Assembly (NCBI GenBank): GCA_017475265.1
Contig: JAFVFY010000022.1
Location: 1-64,000 of the forward strand
Source of the DNA: Prevotella sp.
GTDB lineage: Bacteria > Bacteroidota > Bacteroidia > Bacteroidales > Bacteroidaceae
Direction of reading: 5' to 3'
DNA length: 64,000 bases
Part shown: piece after piece, positions 23,744 to 32,552 of the stretch
Layout: each line of letters starts with the position of its first letter
Numbering within the stretch: the first letter of the stretch is position 1
Position numbers and translations under genes: made by a program
Notes under the pieces: model-generated
The model's input: the letters and a program-made list of their open reading frames with translations, nothing else
Told to the model about the DNA's origin: nothing
The model's database searches: none

Positions 23744-26367
23744 AGAAATTATCGTTATTGGCGCTCATCGCGCTGCTGACCACGACTGTGTCAGCACAAG
23801 TGAAGTATCCGTTCCAAGACCCGAAGCTCTCGAGGGAGGAACGTGTTGAAAACCTGTTGTCTCTGCTCACCCCCGACGAGAAGGTAGGACTGATGATGAA
23901 CAAGTCGGCCTCCGTCGACCGTCTCGGCATCCCTTCCTACAACTGGTGGAGCGAGGCCTGTCATGGTGTGCGCCAGGGTGGCTACACCGTCTATCCACAG
24001 CCTATCGGCATGGCAGCAGCCTTCAATGCCCAGCTGGTTTATGACGTGTTCTCACAGGTCAGCGACGAGGCACGTGCCAACTGGAACCGCTCTGACCACA
24101 ACATCTTCAATGTGCCCCAGGGTGTGACCTATTATCCCGGCAACCCAGAACTTACTTTCTGGTGCCCGAATGTAAACATCTTCCGAGATCCACGATGGGG
24201 TCGTGGACAGGAGACCTGCGGAGAAGACCCCTATCTCAATGCCGTGCTGGGCGTGCAGACCGTGCTGGGAATGCAGGGCGGCCTCACCCCCACCCCATCT
24301 ACGACAGGCGAGGGGAGCTACTTCAAAACCCACGCCTGTGCCAAGCACTATGCCGTGCACAGCGGTCCTGAACCTTTGCGTCATTCGATGAACGTGGAAC
24401 CTTCCCACCGTGACCTTTGGGAGACCTATCTGCCCGCTTTCAAGGCGTTGGTAAAGAAAGGAAACGTGCGTGAGGTGATGTGTGCCTATCAGCGTTTTGA
24501 GGGTAAGCCCTGTTGCTCCAGCGATGTCCTGCTCATCGACATCCTGCGCAACAAATGGGGTTACGACGGAATCGTCCTTACCGACTGCGATGCCATCAAT
24601 AACTTCTATAACAAAGGACAGCATGAGACCCATCCAGACCCACTTTCGGCTTCTGTCGATGCCGTGCTCAATGGCACCGACCTCGAGTGTGGAAAGGTGT
24701 TTATGAGCCTGGCCGAAGGTCTGAAGAAAGGCCTGATAAAGGAAAGTGACCTCGACGGCCATCTGCGCAAGACGCTCATGGGACGCTTCGAGCTGGGAAT
24801 GTTCGACCCTGCCGAGATGCTGCCCTGGGCAAAGCTCGCTCCGGAAGTCATCAGCAGCGAGAAGCACGACGCCCTGGCCACTCAGGCTGCCCGTGAGTCG
24901 ATGGTGCTATTGGAGAACAAGGGAGCCGTGCTTCCCCTGTCGAAAGACATCAAGACACTCGCAGTCATCGGTCCTAATGCCGACGACGTAGACCTGCTCA
25001 ACGGCAACTATGGTGGAACTCCGACTGAGGCCCATCAGCACTCTTTGCTTAGCGGTATCAAGGCCGCCGTGCCTGGTGCAAAGATTATCTATGAGAAAGC
25101 CTGTGAGCTGAACGACGAATACACCACCATCCATCACCTGCAGGACTTCAACGACGGCAAGGGCGTGAAAGTGGAGTTCTTCAACAACAAGGAACTTGCG
25201 GGCGAACCTGCCAAGACCGATTACTACAACGAACTGAACTTCTCTACCTTCGGTGCCTGGGGCTTTGCCCAGGGTGTCAATCGTGACACGCTCTCCGTGC
25301 GCATCAGCGGTAAGTATGTCTCCACCTTCACAGGCGAGATGAAGTACACGCTGACAACCGACAACGGCTATCTGCTCAAAGTCAACGGTGAGGTGGTAGA
25401 AGAGGGCAAGCCTGGTGGCCGTCGTGGTTTCGGCTTCGGTCGCCGCGTGGAGTACAAGTCGTTCCCCGTGGAGCAGGGCAAGACCTACGACGTAGTCATA
25501 GAATACCGTCACGGCAACGGACAGTTCGCCATGCTGCGTGGCGACATCTGCGAGCGCAAGCTGGCCGACTTCACCGACCTTGCCAACAAGGTGAAGGATG
25601 CTGATGCCATCATCATCATCGGTGGAATCTCTGCCCGTATGGAGGGTGAAGGTGGCGACAAGGCCGACATCGAACTGCCTAAGGTTCAGCAGATGCTCGT
25701 CCGCGCCATGCACCAGACGGGGCGTCCTGTCATCTTTGTCAACTGCTCTGGTTCGGCCATCGCCTTCGGCAGCGTAGAGGGTCAGTATGATGCCCTGCTC
25801 CAGGCTTGGTATGCAGGACAGGGTGGTGCCAAGGCCTTGGCAGAGGTGCTTTTCGGCGATTACAATCCCGGTGGTAAGCTGCCCGTCACCTTCTATCGCT
25901 CGAACGATGACCTGCCCGACTTCCTCGACTATTCGATGAAGAATCGCACCTACCGCTACTTCACCGGTGTGCCCCAGTATGCCTTTGGCTACGGTCTTTC
26001 CTATACAACCTTCGCCGTTGGCAAGGCTAAAATCTCAAATCTCAAAACTCAAATCTCAAATCCCAAAGTCACCCTCACCGTACCCGTGACCAACACCGGC
26101 AAGCGTGAGGGAACGGAGACCGTACAGGTATACGTCAAGCGTCTCGATGATGCAGGTGCACCCATCAAGGCACTCAAGAGATTCCAGAAGCTCTCGCTGA
26201 TGCCCGGTGAGACCAAGACCGCCAGCATCACCCTCGACGGAGAGGCCTTCGAATACTACGACGAGATGGCCTATGAGCTCGCCGTAAAGCCCGGACGCTA
26301 CCAGATTCTCTACGGCACCTCATCGCTCGACAAAGACCTGCAGTCATTTGATTTCGTAGTGGAATAG
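23740..26367 (+). CDS. GH3 beta-glucosidase/beta-xylosidase with PA14 domain
   Basis: 875 residues, signal peptide (MKKLSLLALIALLTTTVSAQ). Family 3 N-terminal barrel with WWSEACHGV and RDPRWGRGQETCGEDP; the nucleophile is the Asp of LTDCDAI. The second domain carries GISARMEGEGGDK with the likely acid/base Glu. A PA14 module (about residues 460-620) interrupts it, and a fibronectin-III-like domain closes the protein. It releases terminal glucose or xylose from oligosaccharides. Its start overlaps the uvrA stop (ATGA). Two in-frame repeats are visible: a single palindrome arm near residue 185 and a CTCAAAT phrase near residue 765. Confidence 0.92.
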   Translation: MKKLSLLALIALLTTTVSAQVKYPFQDPKLSREERVENLLSLLTPDEKVGLMMNKSASVDRLGIPSYNWWSEACHGVRQGGYTVYPQPIGMAAAFNAQLVYDVFSQVSDEARANWNRSDHNIFNVPQGVTYYPGNPELTFWCPNVNIFRDPRWGRGQETCGEDPYLNAVLGVQTVLGMQGGLTPTPSTTGEGSYFKTHACAKHYAVHSGPEPLRHSMNVEPSHRDLWETYLPAFKALVKKGNVREVMCAYQRFEGKPCCSSDVLLIDILRNKWGYDGIVLTDCDAINNFYNKGQHETHPDPLSASVDAVLNGTDLECGKVFMSLAEGLKKGLIKESDLDGHLRKTLMGRFELGMFDPAEMLPWAKLAPEVISSEKHDALATQAARESMVLLENKGAVLPLSKDIKTLAVIGPNADDVDLLNGNYGGTPTEAHQHSLLSGIKAAVPGAKIIYEKACELNDEYTTIHHLQDFNDGKGVKVEFFNNKELAGEPAKTDYYNELNFSTFGAWGFAQGVNRDTLSVRISGKYVSTFTGEMKYTLTTDNGYLLKVNGEVVEEGKPGGRRGFGFGRRVEYKSFPVEQGKTYDVVIEYRHGNGQFAMLRGDICERKLADFTDLANKVKDADAIIIIGGISARMEGEGGDKADIELPKVQQMLVRAMHQTGRPVIFVNCSGSAIAFGSVEGQYDALLQAWYAGQGGAKALAEVLFGDYNPGGKLPVTFYRSNDDLPDFLDYSMKNRTYRYFTGVPQYAFGYGLSYTTFAVGKAKISNLKTQISNPKVTLTVPVTNTGKREGTETVQVYVKRLDDAGAPIKALKRFQKLSLMPGETKTASITLDGEAFEYYDEMAYELAVKPGRYQILYGTSSLDKDLQSFDFVVE
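24282..24319. repeat. Single palindrome arm inside the GH3 gene
   Basis: CCTCACCCCCACCCC, then a degenerate centre and GGCGAGGGGAG: one arm of the same family as 1191-1308, read as LTPTPSTTGEGS before KTHACAKHYAVHSGPE. Confidence 0.65.
26029..26067. repeat. CTCAAAT tandem phrase inside the GH3 gene
   Basis: Five CTCAAAT/CTCAAAA copies read as ISNLKTQISNPK at the entry to the fibronectin-III-like domain. Confidence 0.75.
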
Positions 26368-26374
26368 GCATACT

Positions 26375-27709
26375 ATGCCCGACCACTCCCTGAAGCGCCA
26401 GCTGAAAGTACTCACCATCCCGGTATTCATCGAGATGGCGCTGGTGATGTTGCTTGGTGCCGTCGACACCGTGATGCTGAGCCGCTACAGCGACAACAGC
26501 GTAGCGGCGGTGGGACTTGATAACCAGCTCATTTCGCTCGTTTTCCTCGTCTATCAGTTCTTCTCGATGGGTGCGGCCATTCTCTGTGCGCAGTACATCG
26601 GGGCTGGACTGCGCAAGCGGCTGGTGCAGGTAGTGGGCATGGCGCTGGTGGTGAACCTGATGCTTGGCCTGGCGGTCAGCGTCCTGCTTTTCTTCTATGC
26701 TGAGCAACTGCTGCTGTTGATGGGGCTGCGCCCTGAGCTGATGAGCGATGGACTGGTCTACCTTCGGCTGACGGGAGCCCTGTCATTCTTCCAGGCATTG
26801 TCGCTCACGTTCTCTGCCTCGCTGCGTAGCGCCGACAAGGTAATCTACCCAATGGTGGTGACGGGCATCGTCAACGTCCTGAACATCCTGGGCAACTATG
26901 CCCTCATCTTCGGACGATGGGGCTGTCCGCAGATGGGTGTCGAGGGAGCCGCCATCGCCACTGCCGCCAGTCGTGACGTCGCAATGGTGCTGCTCGCCGC
27001 CATCCATTTCAAGGTACACATACCGCGTTTCCCGCTCCGCTATTTCCGTCCCATTCCCTGGCAGGAGCTGCGCAACCTGCTCTACATTGGCATCCCCGCC
27101 ATGAGCGAGAACATCTCCTACTGTCTGTCACAGGTGGTCATCACCTATTTCATCAATCAGATTAGCAACGAGGCGCTGGCCACCCGCACCTACTGCCACA
27201 ACATGATTATGTTCGTCTACCTGTTCTGCATCAGCATCACGCAGGGCGGCGACATCCTCGTGGGTCATCTCGTAGGCCAGCGCCGACATCAGGCCGCCTA
27301 TATCCTCGGCAACTATTTCTTCCGCTGGTCGATGATCATCACCCTCACCGGCTCGGCACTCCTGGCACTATCAGGGCGTAGCATCCTCAGCGCCTTCACC
27401 GACAATCAGGAAATCATCGCTATGGGGGTATGGGTGCTCGTCGTCGACTGGTTCCTGGAGATTGGACGCACGTCGAACATCTTTGCTGGAAGCACGCTAC
27501 GCGCCACAGGCGATACTGTCTATCCCTTCGTCGTCGGTGTCATCTTCCAATGGAGCATCGCCGTCGGCCTGAGCTATGTCATCGGTATCCCCCTCGGCTA
27601 CGGCCTAGTCGGCATGTGGGTAGGTTTCGCCCTCGACGAGAACGTCCGTGGTGTCATCCTCCTCCGTCGCTGGCGGTCAGGCAAATGGAAGTCAAAGGGT
27701 TTTACATAA
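26375..27709 (+). CDS. MATE-family efflux transporter
   Basis: 444 residues with about twelve hydrophobic segments in two homologous halves. The N-terminal segment PVFIEMALVMLLGAVDTVMLSRYSDNSVAAVG matches the MATE (NorM/DinF) family of Na+- or H+-driven exporters of cationic compounds. It starts 7 bp after the GH3 stop and is probably co-transcribed with it. The substrate cannot be inferred. Start ATG 26375 gives the normal length. Confidence 0.9.
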   Translation: MPDHSLKRQLKVLTIPVFIEMALVMLLGAVDTVMLSRYSDNSVAAVGLDNQLISLVFLVYQFFSMGAAILCAQYIGAGLRKRLVQVVGMALVVNLMLGLAVSVLLFFYAEQLLLLMGLRPELMSDGLVYLRLTGALSFFQALSLTFSASLRSADKVIYPMVVTGIVNVLNILGNYALIFGRWGCPQMGVEGAAIATAASRDVAMVLLAAIHFKVHIPRFPLRYFRPIPWQELRNLLYIGIPAMSENISYCLSQVVITYFINQISNEALATRTYCHNMIMFVYLFCISITQGGDILVGHLVGQRRHQAAYILGNYFFRWSMIITLTGSALLALSGRSILSAFTDNQEIIAMGVWVLVVDWFLEIGRTSNIFAGSTLRATGDTVYPFVVGVIFQWSIAVGLSYVIGIPLGYGLVGMWVGFALDENVRGVILLRRWRSGKWKSKGFT

Positions 27710-27833
27710 GCGCCAGAGCCAAGTGCGTGGATTAGCTGAGCTAACCAGCTAACAAGGTTGAGCTAAGTGCGTGAGTTTGCTCAGCCTCGTCTTCTGGTTG
27801 GATCTTATCTTGTGATAAAAAAGAGTTAATAAT

Positions 27834-27864
27834 TTTGTTCTTCACAAGTTTCTTCTTACCTTTG
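27834..27864 (+). promoter_or_regulatory. Promoter of the cobalamin operon
   Basis: TTTG (27834-27837), 19 bp, TACCTTTG (27857-27864) followed by CA. It places the transcript start near 27870, just before the riboswitch. Confidence 0.75.
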
Positions 27865-27871
27865 CACTTGA

Positions 27872-28078
27872 ATTGTGGTTCGACGACCGATTAAAAGGGA
27901 ATGGGGTGCGATTCCCCGACTGTCCCGCAGCTGTGAGTCGCCTTTCAAACGGGGCAAGCAATGATGGTCACTGATATTATTGGGAAGACCGCTTGCCATC
28001 CGGACGACGAGTCAGAAGACCTGCCACGAAGATTGCTCCTGCCGGTACCTCTGGGGTTAGGTTAGGCGGGAGGAGAAG
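27872..28078 (+). ncRNA. Cobalamin riboswitch
   Basis: The landmarks are in order: AAAAGGGAATGGGGTG with GATTCCCCGACTGTCCCGCAGCTG, the GGTCACTG ... GGGAAGACC core, and the B12 box AGTCAGAAGACCTGCC (28010-28025). A downstream stem CTCCTGCC (28037-28044) with GGCGGGAG (28066-28073) is the likely expression platform. It lacks a T-run, so control may be by sequestering or by altered folding toward the start 65 nt further on. It would turn the operon down when adenosyl- or other cobalamin is plentiful. Confidence 0.93.
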
Positions 28079-28086
28079 ATGCTTCA

Positions 28087-28138
28087 AGATTGAAGATGGA
28101 AAATTGAAGATTGAAAATTGAAAACTGAAGATTGATTT
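28087..28138. repeat. GAAGATTGAAAATT tandem phrase
   Basis: Five near-copies of GATTGAAAATTGAA separate the riboswitch from the btuB-like start codon, lengthening the leader. Confidence 0.75.
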
Positions 28139-28142
28139 GTAA

Positions 28143-30251
28143 ATGAGAGGCTTTGTCTCAACTTCTTTTGTGTTGTCTCTCTTTGCCCTGAGTGCATGGG
28201 GGCAGGAGGGTGTGGCGGAATTAGACAAGCAGGATTCCCTGCGGTCATTGCGCGTGGAGGAAGTTGAGGTCTATGGCAAGCGTCCGCTGGCTACGTCGCA
28301 GAAGTTGAGCGGCGTCGACCTGCAGGCTTTGTCAACGACATCGGTGGCCGATGCGCTGAAGTACTTTGCCGGTGTGCAGATTAAGGACTATGGCGGTCTT
28401 GGAGGCTTGAAGACCATCAACGTGAGGTCGATGGGCGCGCAGCACGTGGGCATCTACCTCGACGGCATTCGCATCACCAACGCGCAGAACGGCACCGTCG
28501 ATCTGGGCAAGTTCTCCCTCTCGTCGATGGAGAGCGTGACGCTCTACAACGCCAACAAGCTCGATAATTGTCAGTCGGCTTCGGAGTATGCTTCTGGGGC
28601 TACGGTTTATCTTCGCACCCGCCGTCCGACGAAGGACTCCCTGTCGGTACAGTTGCGGCGGGCGTCGTTCTCCACCTGGACGGCAAAGCTCAACGCACAA
28701 TTCTCCATTGTCAATTCTAAATTATCAATTCTCAACGGCTGGCAGGGTTTCGTGGATGGCGAATGGACAGACTCGGAGGGTGACTATCCTTTCCGCTATC
28801 ATTCTGAATATGAGGACACGGTGGGCCGCCGGGCGAACAGCGACATTCACTACGGGCGCATCGAGGGAGCACTCTTCAAGGGAGGGTTCTCTACACATCT
28901 TTATTATTATGAGTCAGAGCGAGGCTGTCCGGGAGGCATTGTCCGACGGTTGAGCGACAAGTATGTGAATGTGGGACGTGAGTGGGACCGCGACTTCTTT
29001 GTACAAGCCAGTTATCAGCAGGAGTTTGCAAACCACCACCGCATAAAGCTGAACGCGAAGTACACCAACGAGTATCTTCGCTATTGCACGGATTACCCTG
29101 AGAACCAGAACACCGCCCGCGTGGATAATCACTACCGCCAGGAGGATGGCTATGGAGCCGTTTGCTACGGTTATACGCCGTGGACGTGGCTGTCGCTTTC
29201 TACGAGCTATGATGTACGCTACAGTAAGCTTCGGGCTGACCTGAAACGGTTTGAGAACGTGTTCCGCCTTGACCAGAAGGAGGTGGTGGCGGCACAGATG
29301 AACCTTGCCAGAATAAACAGGTCAACGGGCAATGGGCAATGGGCAATGGGCTTGCAGGCCGCTGTGTCGTTGCTGCATCAGCATCTGCATGACTTTACGT
29401 TTGTACATGCGGAGCCACTTGACCGCTGGACGCCTACTGTGTCGCTGGCGTATACGCTCTATGGGGTGACGCTGCGGGTATGGTACAAGAAAATCTTCCG
29501 TGCTCCCACGCTCAACGACCTCTATTACACGCAGGTGGGCAACCGCAACCTCAAGCCGGAATATACGAAGCAGTGGAACCTCGGCGTGGAATGGCACTGG
29601 AACAATAAACGTGAAACAATAAACAATAAACGTGAAACAATAAACAATAAACGTGAACGGTCAATGGTCAATGGTCAATGGTCAATGGACCTCCTGGCCG
29701 ATGTCTACCAGAACAGGATTGAGGATCGTATCGTCTGTCTGCCAGTGAAGGGGACGTATACCTGGACGATGCTGAATTATGGCTATACGTTTTGCCGGGG
29801 CCTGAACGCTACGGTGCAAGGGCATTACTCGAAAAGCGACTGGCGCTTCTCGCTGCTCACCTCGCTTACCTGGCAACGTGACCTTAACCGTACTGACCCG
29901 GAGGATGAGGACACCTACGACAAGCCGATTTGCTACTCGCCGGAGTTGTCATACACGCTGACGGGAATCGTCTCATACGCCCCTCCCATCAAGGGCGGGG
30001 GTGGGGTCGTTTCGTTCACCACATCTTATATGCACGTGGGAGAACGAATGTGGAGCTATGCCGACCCTGAGGACATTCTTGAACCATATAATAATGTAGA
30101 CATGAAGCTGTCGTACACCACGATGCTTGGCCGTCTCTCAACCGGCCTCTGCCTGGAGGTGTGCGACGTGCTCGACGAACAATACGAACATATACCCCGA
30201 TACCCCATGCCGGGACGTAACTACCGATTGACGCTCAATCTTGGATTCTAA
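28143..30251 (+). CDS. btuB: TonB-dependent receptor, BtuB-like cobalamin transporter
   Basis: 702 residues. A short signal peptide leads into VEEVEVYGKRPLATSQKLSGVDLQALSTTSVADALKYF, the start of a TonB plug, with VRSMGAQHVGIYLDGIRITNA completing it; the rest is a 22-strand barrel ending in an aromatic LTLNLGF. There is no carboxypeptidase-like N-terminal domain. Directly downstream of the cobalamin riboswitch, so cobamide import across the outer membrane is the natural role. At least four in-frame repeat patches lie in likely surface loops (near residues 185-200, 391-403, 485-515 and 612-622), including CAATGGT and AATAAACGTGAA phrases. Confidence 0.9.
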   Translation: MRGFVSTSFVLSLFALSAWGQEGVAELDKQDSLRSLRVEEVEVYGKRPLATSQKLSGVDLQALSTTSVADALKYFAGVQIKDYGGLGGLKTINVRSMGAQHVGIYLDGIRITNAQNGTVDLGKFSLSSMESVTLYNANKLDNCQSASEYASGATVYLRTRRPTKDSLSVQLRRASFSTWTAKLNAQFSIVNSKLSILNGWQGFVDGEWTDSEGDYPFRYHSEYEDTVGRRANSDIHYGRIEGALFKGGFSTHLYYYESERGCPGGIVRRLSDKYVNVGREWDRDFFVQASYQQEFANHHRIKLNAKYTNEYLRYCTDYPENQNTARVDNHYRQEDGYGAVCYGYTPWTWLSLSTSYDVRYSKLRADLKRFENVFRLDQKEVVAAQMNLARINRSTGNGQWAMGLQAAVSLLHQHLHDFTFVHAEPLDRWTPTVSLAYTLYGVTLRVWYKKIFRAPTLNDLYYTQVGNRNLKPEYTKQWNLGVEWHWNNKRETINNKRETINNKRERSMVNGQWSMDLLADVYQNRIEDRIVCLPVKGTYTWTMLNYGYTFCRGLNATVQGHYSKSDWRFSLLTSLTWQRDLNRTDPEDEDTYDKPICYSPELSYTLTGIVSYAPPIKGGGGVVSFTTSYMHVGERMWSYADPEDILEPYNNVDMKLSYTTMLGRLSTGLCLEVCDVLDEQYEHIPRYPMPGRNYRLTLNLGF
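28690..28738. repeat. TCAATTCT phrase inside btuB
   Basis: CAATTCTCCATTGTCAATTC and following copies, read as NAQFSIVNSKLSILNGW in an extracellular-loop position. Confidence 0.65.
29316..29349. repeat. GGGCAAT phrase inside btuB
   Basis: Three direct copies of GGGCAATG read in frame as TGNGQWAMG. Confidence 0.7.
29596..29688. repeat. AATAAACGTGAAAC and GGTCAAT phrases inside btuB
   Basis: Three 21-bp copies of AATAAACGTGAAACAATAAAC-type sequence (29605-29655) pass into four 7-bp GGTCAAT copies (29658-29686). Both phrases are read in frame (NNKRETINNKRE, then MVNGQWSM). Confidence 0.85.
29978..30009. repeat. Single GC-rich palindrome arm inside btuB
   Basis: CGCCCCTCCCATCAAGGGCG followed by GGGGTGGGG, read as APPIKGGGGVV in a late barrel loop. 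Confidence 0.65.
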
Positions 30252-30388
30252 ACAACGAATTGCACGAATTTCACGAATTAAACGAAATAACAACCACGAA
30301 TTAAACGAATTACACGAATTATACGAATTAACGACCACAGATTAAACAGATTACACGAATTAACGATCACAGATTACACGAATTATAT
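30252..30388. repeat. ACGAATTAAACGAATT array
   Basis: About ten degenerate units of ACGAATTACACGAATTA, with ACCACAGATTA variants, fill the whole gap between the btuB-like gene and the propeller gene. It is the inverted sense of the array at 5000-5238. Confidence 0.85.
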
Positions 30389-30389
30389 T

Positions 30390-32543
30390 ATGAAGCGACT
30401 GCTGACGACTTTATTCTTTATTCTTTGTTCATTGTTCTTTAGCGAAGCGCAAGAGAAGCTGCTGCTACTGAACGAAGGTATGTGGCAGGTAGACAATGGC
30501 CGTCTGACTTACTTTGAGAACGACCATGTGGTGAGCAACCAGTGGTTCCGCGACGTGAACGGAAAGAAGCTGGGTGACACGCCCAACGACATCATCCAGA
30601 TTAATGACAACCTCATTGCCATTGCCATCAACTGGTCGAACATCGTACAGTTCATCACGCCAGAGGGAAAGGCCGTGGCTGCCACAGAGGACATTCCCAA
30701 CAACCGCAAGCTGTGCAGCGACGGCAAGTTTGTCTATGTCACCAGCTACGGCCACGAGTGTCTGACCACCAGCGGCTACAAGCATTTCAACAAGGGTTTT
30801 GTGGCGAAGATAGACCTCAGCACCTTCAAGACCATTGCCGCCTGCGAGGTGGGTTACGAGCCGGAGGGCATCGCCCTGTATAAGGGGCATCTCTTCGTGG
30901 CCAACAGTGGAGGCTATGCCGCCCAAGAAAACCACGACTACGAAACGACGGTGAGCATCATCGACGCCGCCACGATGACGGTGGAGAAGACCATCGACAC
31001 GGGCGTGCCCAACCTCTTCGGAAAGATGTCGCAAAGTGGACAATACCTGTGCATCAACTCAGCCGGAGACTACTATGACACATCAGCCGCCAGCCTTATC
31101 TTCGACTGCAACGCAGCACTAAATGGCGATGACTGCTTTGTCAAGCTCAATGTGTCCATGACATATAACTGTACGACCCTCGACGGTCGTTTCCTCGCTG
31201 TCGGTTCCGCTTTCTCCTATCTCACTGGTGATTACGAGAATTATTATCTTACCATCGACCCGAAAACCGTGATGGAAAGCAAGGGGAAGAACGGCATTAC
31301 GCAGTCGCTGCCCGGCTCGCTTAAGACCGACTTCGAGAAGATGGGCCAGCCCTACGGCATCTACGTGAACCCCTACACCGGCTATATCTACGGCACCGAT
31401 GCCACCTCGTTTGAGGGTGCGGGCTACCTCTACCAGTGGTCGCCGGAAGGCAAGCAGCTCGGCAAGCACAAGGTGTATATTAATCCCGGACATTTCCTCG
31501 CCCTGCCGCCTGACGGCCACTTCCCTGAGATCGAAGATCCAAAAGATGACGACAAGCCTCATGATGGCCAGCACACCGCGTTCATCCAGGCCGTTGACGA
31601 GTATGTTCCCGCCCCGGGGCAGTTCGTCAACACACTGCCCGAAGCCACCCCTGACGACACGCCGCAGACAATGGCTGAGAAATGCACCAAGCGGCTGGCC
31701 AGTGATGCCCGCGAGATGGTGACGCTGGGTGCGTATGGCGGTTATATCACCTTCCATTTCGACCACCCTGTGGCAAATGTGGAGGGGCAGCGTGACTTCG
31801 CCGTTTGGGGCAATGCTTTCGACAATAATGCCGAACCAGCCATCGTCCTTGTGGCACAGGACACCAACGGCAATCACTTGCCCGACGATGAGTGGTACGA
31901 GCTGCGTGGTAGCGAGTATGAAAATCCGCAGACTTTGCACAACTATGAACTGACCTACACCTACAATGCGATGGGCGACACACCCTGGAGCGATAACCAG
32001 GGGATGACGGGCAGCGTGCTGCGTAACACCTTCCACAGTCAGGAGTACTTCCCCCTTTGGCTCGCAGCACAGGGCACGCTCACCTTCCGGGGTGCACGTC
32101 TGCCCGACAATGCCGTTATGAACGGCAATACCTATCTGCTCCCGGCATACGATTACGGTTATGCCGACAACCAGCCGAACAGCAACGCCGAGGGATGCTC
32201 GTTCGACATAGGGTGGGCGGTAGATGTTGAGGGGCACCCCATCAGCCTGACTCATATTGACTTCGTGCGCTGCTATAACGCCACGAACCAGACATGCGGA
32301 AGGCTTGGCGAAACAAGCACAGAAATCCTCGGGGCCGAAGACCTGCACCTTGATGCCTCCATACAACAAGCTGCTGGTATCGTTCAGTATGTTGCGACTG
32401 AGTCGCAACAAACAGGACAATGCTACGACCTGCAAGGCCGCCGCATAAAATGGTCAATGGTCAACGGTCAATGGTCAATCAAGAAACGGGGTCTCTATAT
32501 CAAAAACGGAAAGAAGTTTTTCTTTAATTATAATCACAAATAA
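30390..32543 (+). CDS. BtuG-like beta-propeller fused to a second surface domain
   Basis: 717 residues. Type I signal peptide (ends FFSEAQ; no lipobox). Residues about 22-385 form a YncE/DUF5074-like propeller (NEGMWQVDNGRLTYFE, EPEGIALYKGHLFVANSGG, VYINPGHFLALPPDG), the fold of BtuG, which binds cobalamin on the Bacteroides surface and hands it to BtuB. Residues about 400-660 form a second domain (YVPAPGQFVN, VTLGAYGGYITFHFDHPV, DFAVWGNAFD) known from Bacteroidota surface proteins. The end has a YDLQGRR ... GLYIKNGKK tail typical of type IX sorting domains, interrupted by a GGTCAATG phrase. Position in the riboswitch operon supports cobamide capture. Confidence 0.82.
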   Translation: MKRLLTTLFFILCSLFFSEAQEKLLLLNEGMWQVDNGRLTYFENDHVVSNQWFRDVNGKKLGDTPNDIIQINDNLIAIAINWSNIVQFITPEGKAVAATEDIPNNRKLCSDGKFVYVTSYGHECLTTSGYKHFNKGFVAKIDLSTFKTIAACEVGYEPEGIALYKGHLFVANSGGYAAQENHDYETTVSIIDAATMTVEKTIDTGVPNLFGKMSQSGQYLCINSAGDYYDTSAASLIFDCNAALNGDDCFVKLNVSMTYNCTTLDGRFLAVGSAFSYLTGDYENYYLTIDPKTVMESKGKNGITQSLPGSLKTDFEKMGQPYGIYVNPYTGYIYGTDATSFEGAGYLYQWSPEGKQLGKHKVYINPGHFLALPPDGHFPEIEDPKDDDKPHDGQHTAFIQAVDEYVPAPGQFVNTLPEATPDDTPQTMAEKCTKRLASDAREMVTLGAYGGYITFHFDHPVANVEGQRDFAVWGNAFDNNAEPAIVLVAQDTNGNHLPDDEWYELRGSEYENPQTLHNYELTYTYNAMGDTPWSDNQGMTGSVLRNTFHSQEYFPLWLAAQGTLTFRGARLPDNAVMNGNTYLLPAYDYGYADNQPNSNAEGCSFDIGWAVDVEGHPISLTHIDFVRCYNATNQTCGRLGETSTEILGAEDLHLDASIQQAAGIVQYVATESQQTGQCYDLQGRRIKWSMVNGQWSIKKRGLYIKNGKKFFFNYNHK
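32449..32484. repeat. GGTCAATG phrase within the sorting tail
   Basis: Four GGTCAATG/GGTCAACG copies are read as MVNGQWSI between DLQGRR and GLYIKNGKK. Confidence 0.75.
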
Positions 32544-32552
32544 AAACAGCAA

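Noticed and set aside
28037..28073. Intrinsic terminator at the end of the cobalamin riboswitch
   Set aside because: The CTCCTGCC/GGCGGGAG stem is followed by AGAAGATG and not by a T-run, so it is listed only as a possible expression platform.
31119..32435. 438-codon minus-strand ORF opposite the BtuG-like gene
   Set aside because: Shadow of a gene with signal peptide, propeller pattern and operon position; the antisense product has no motif.
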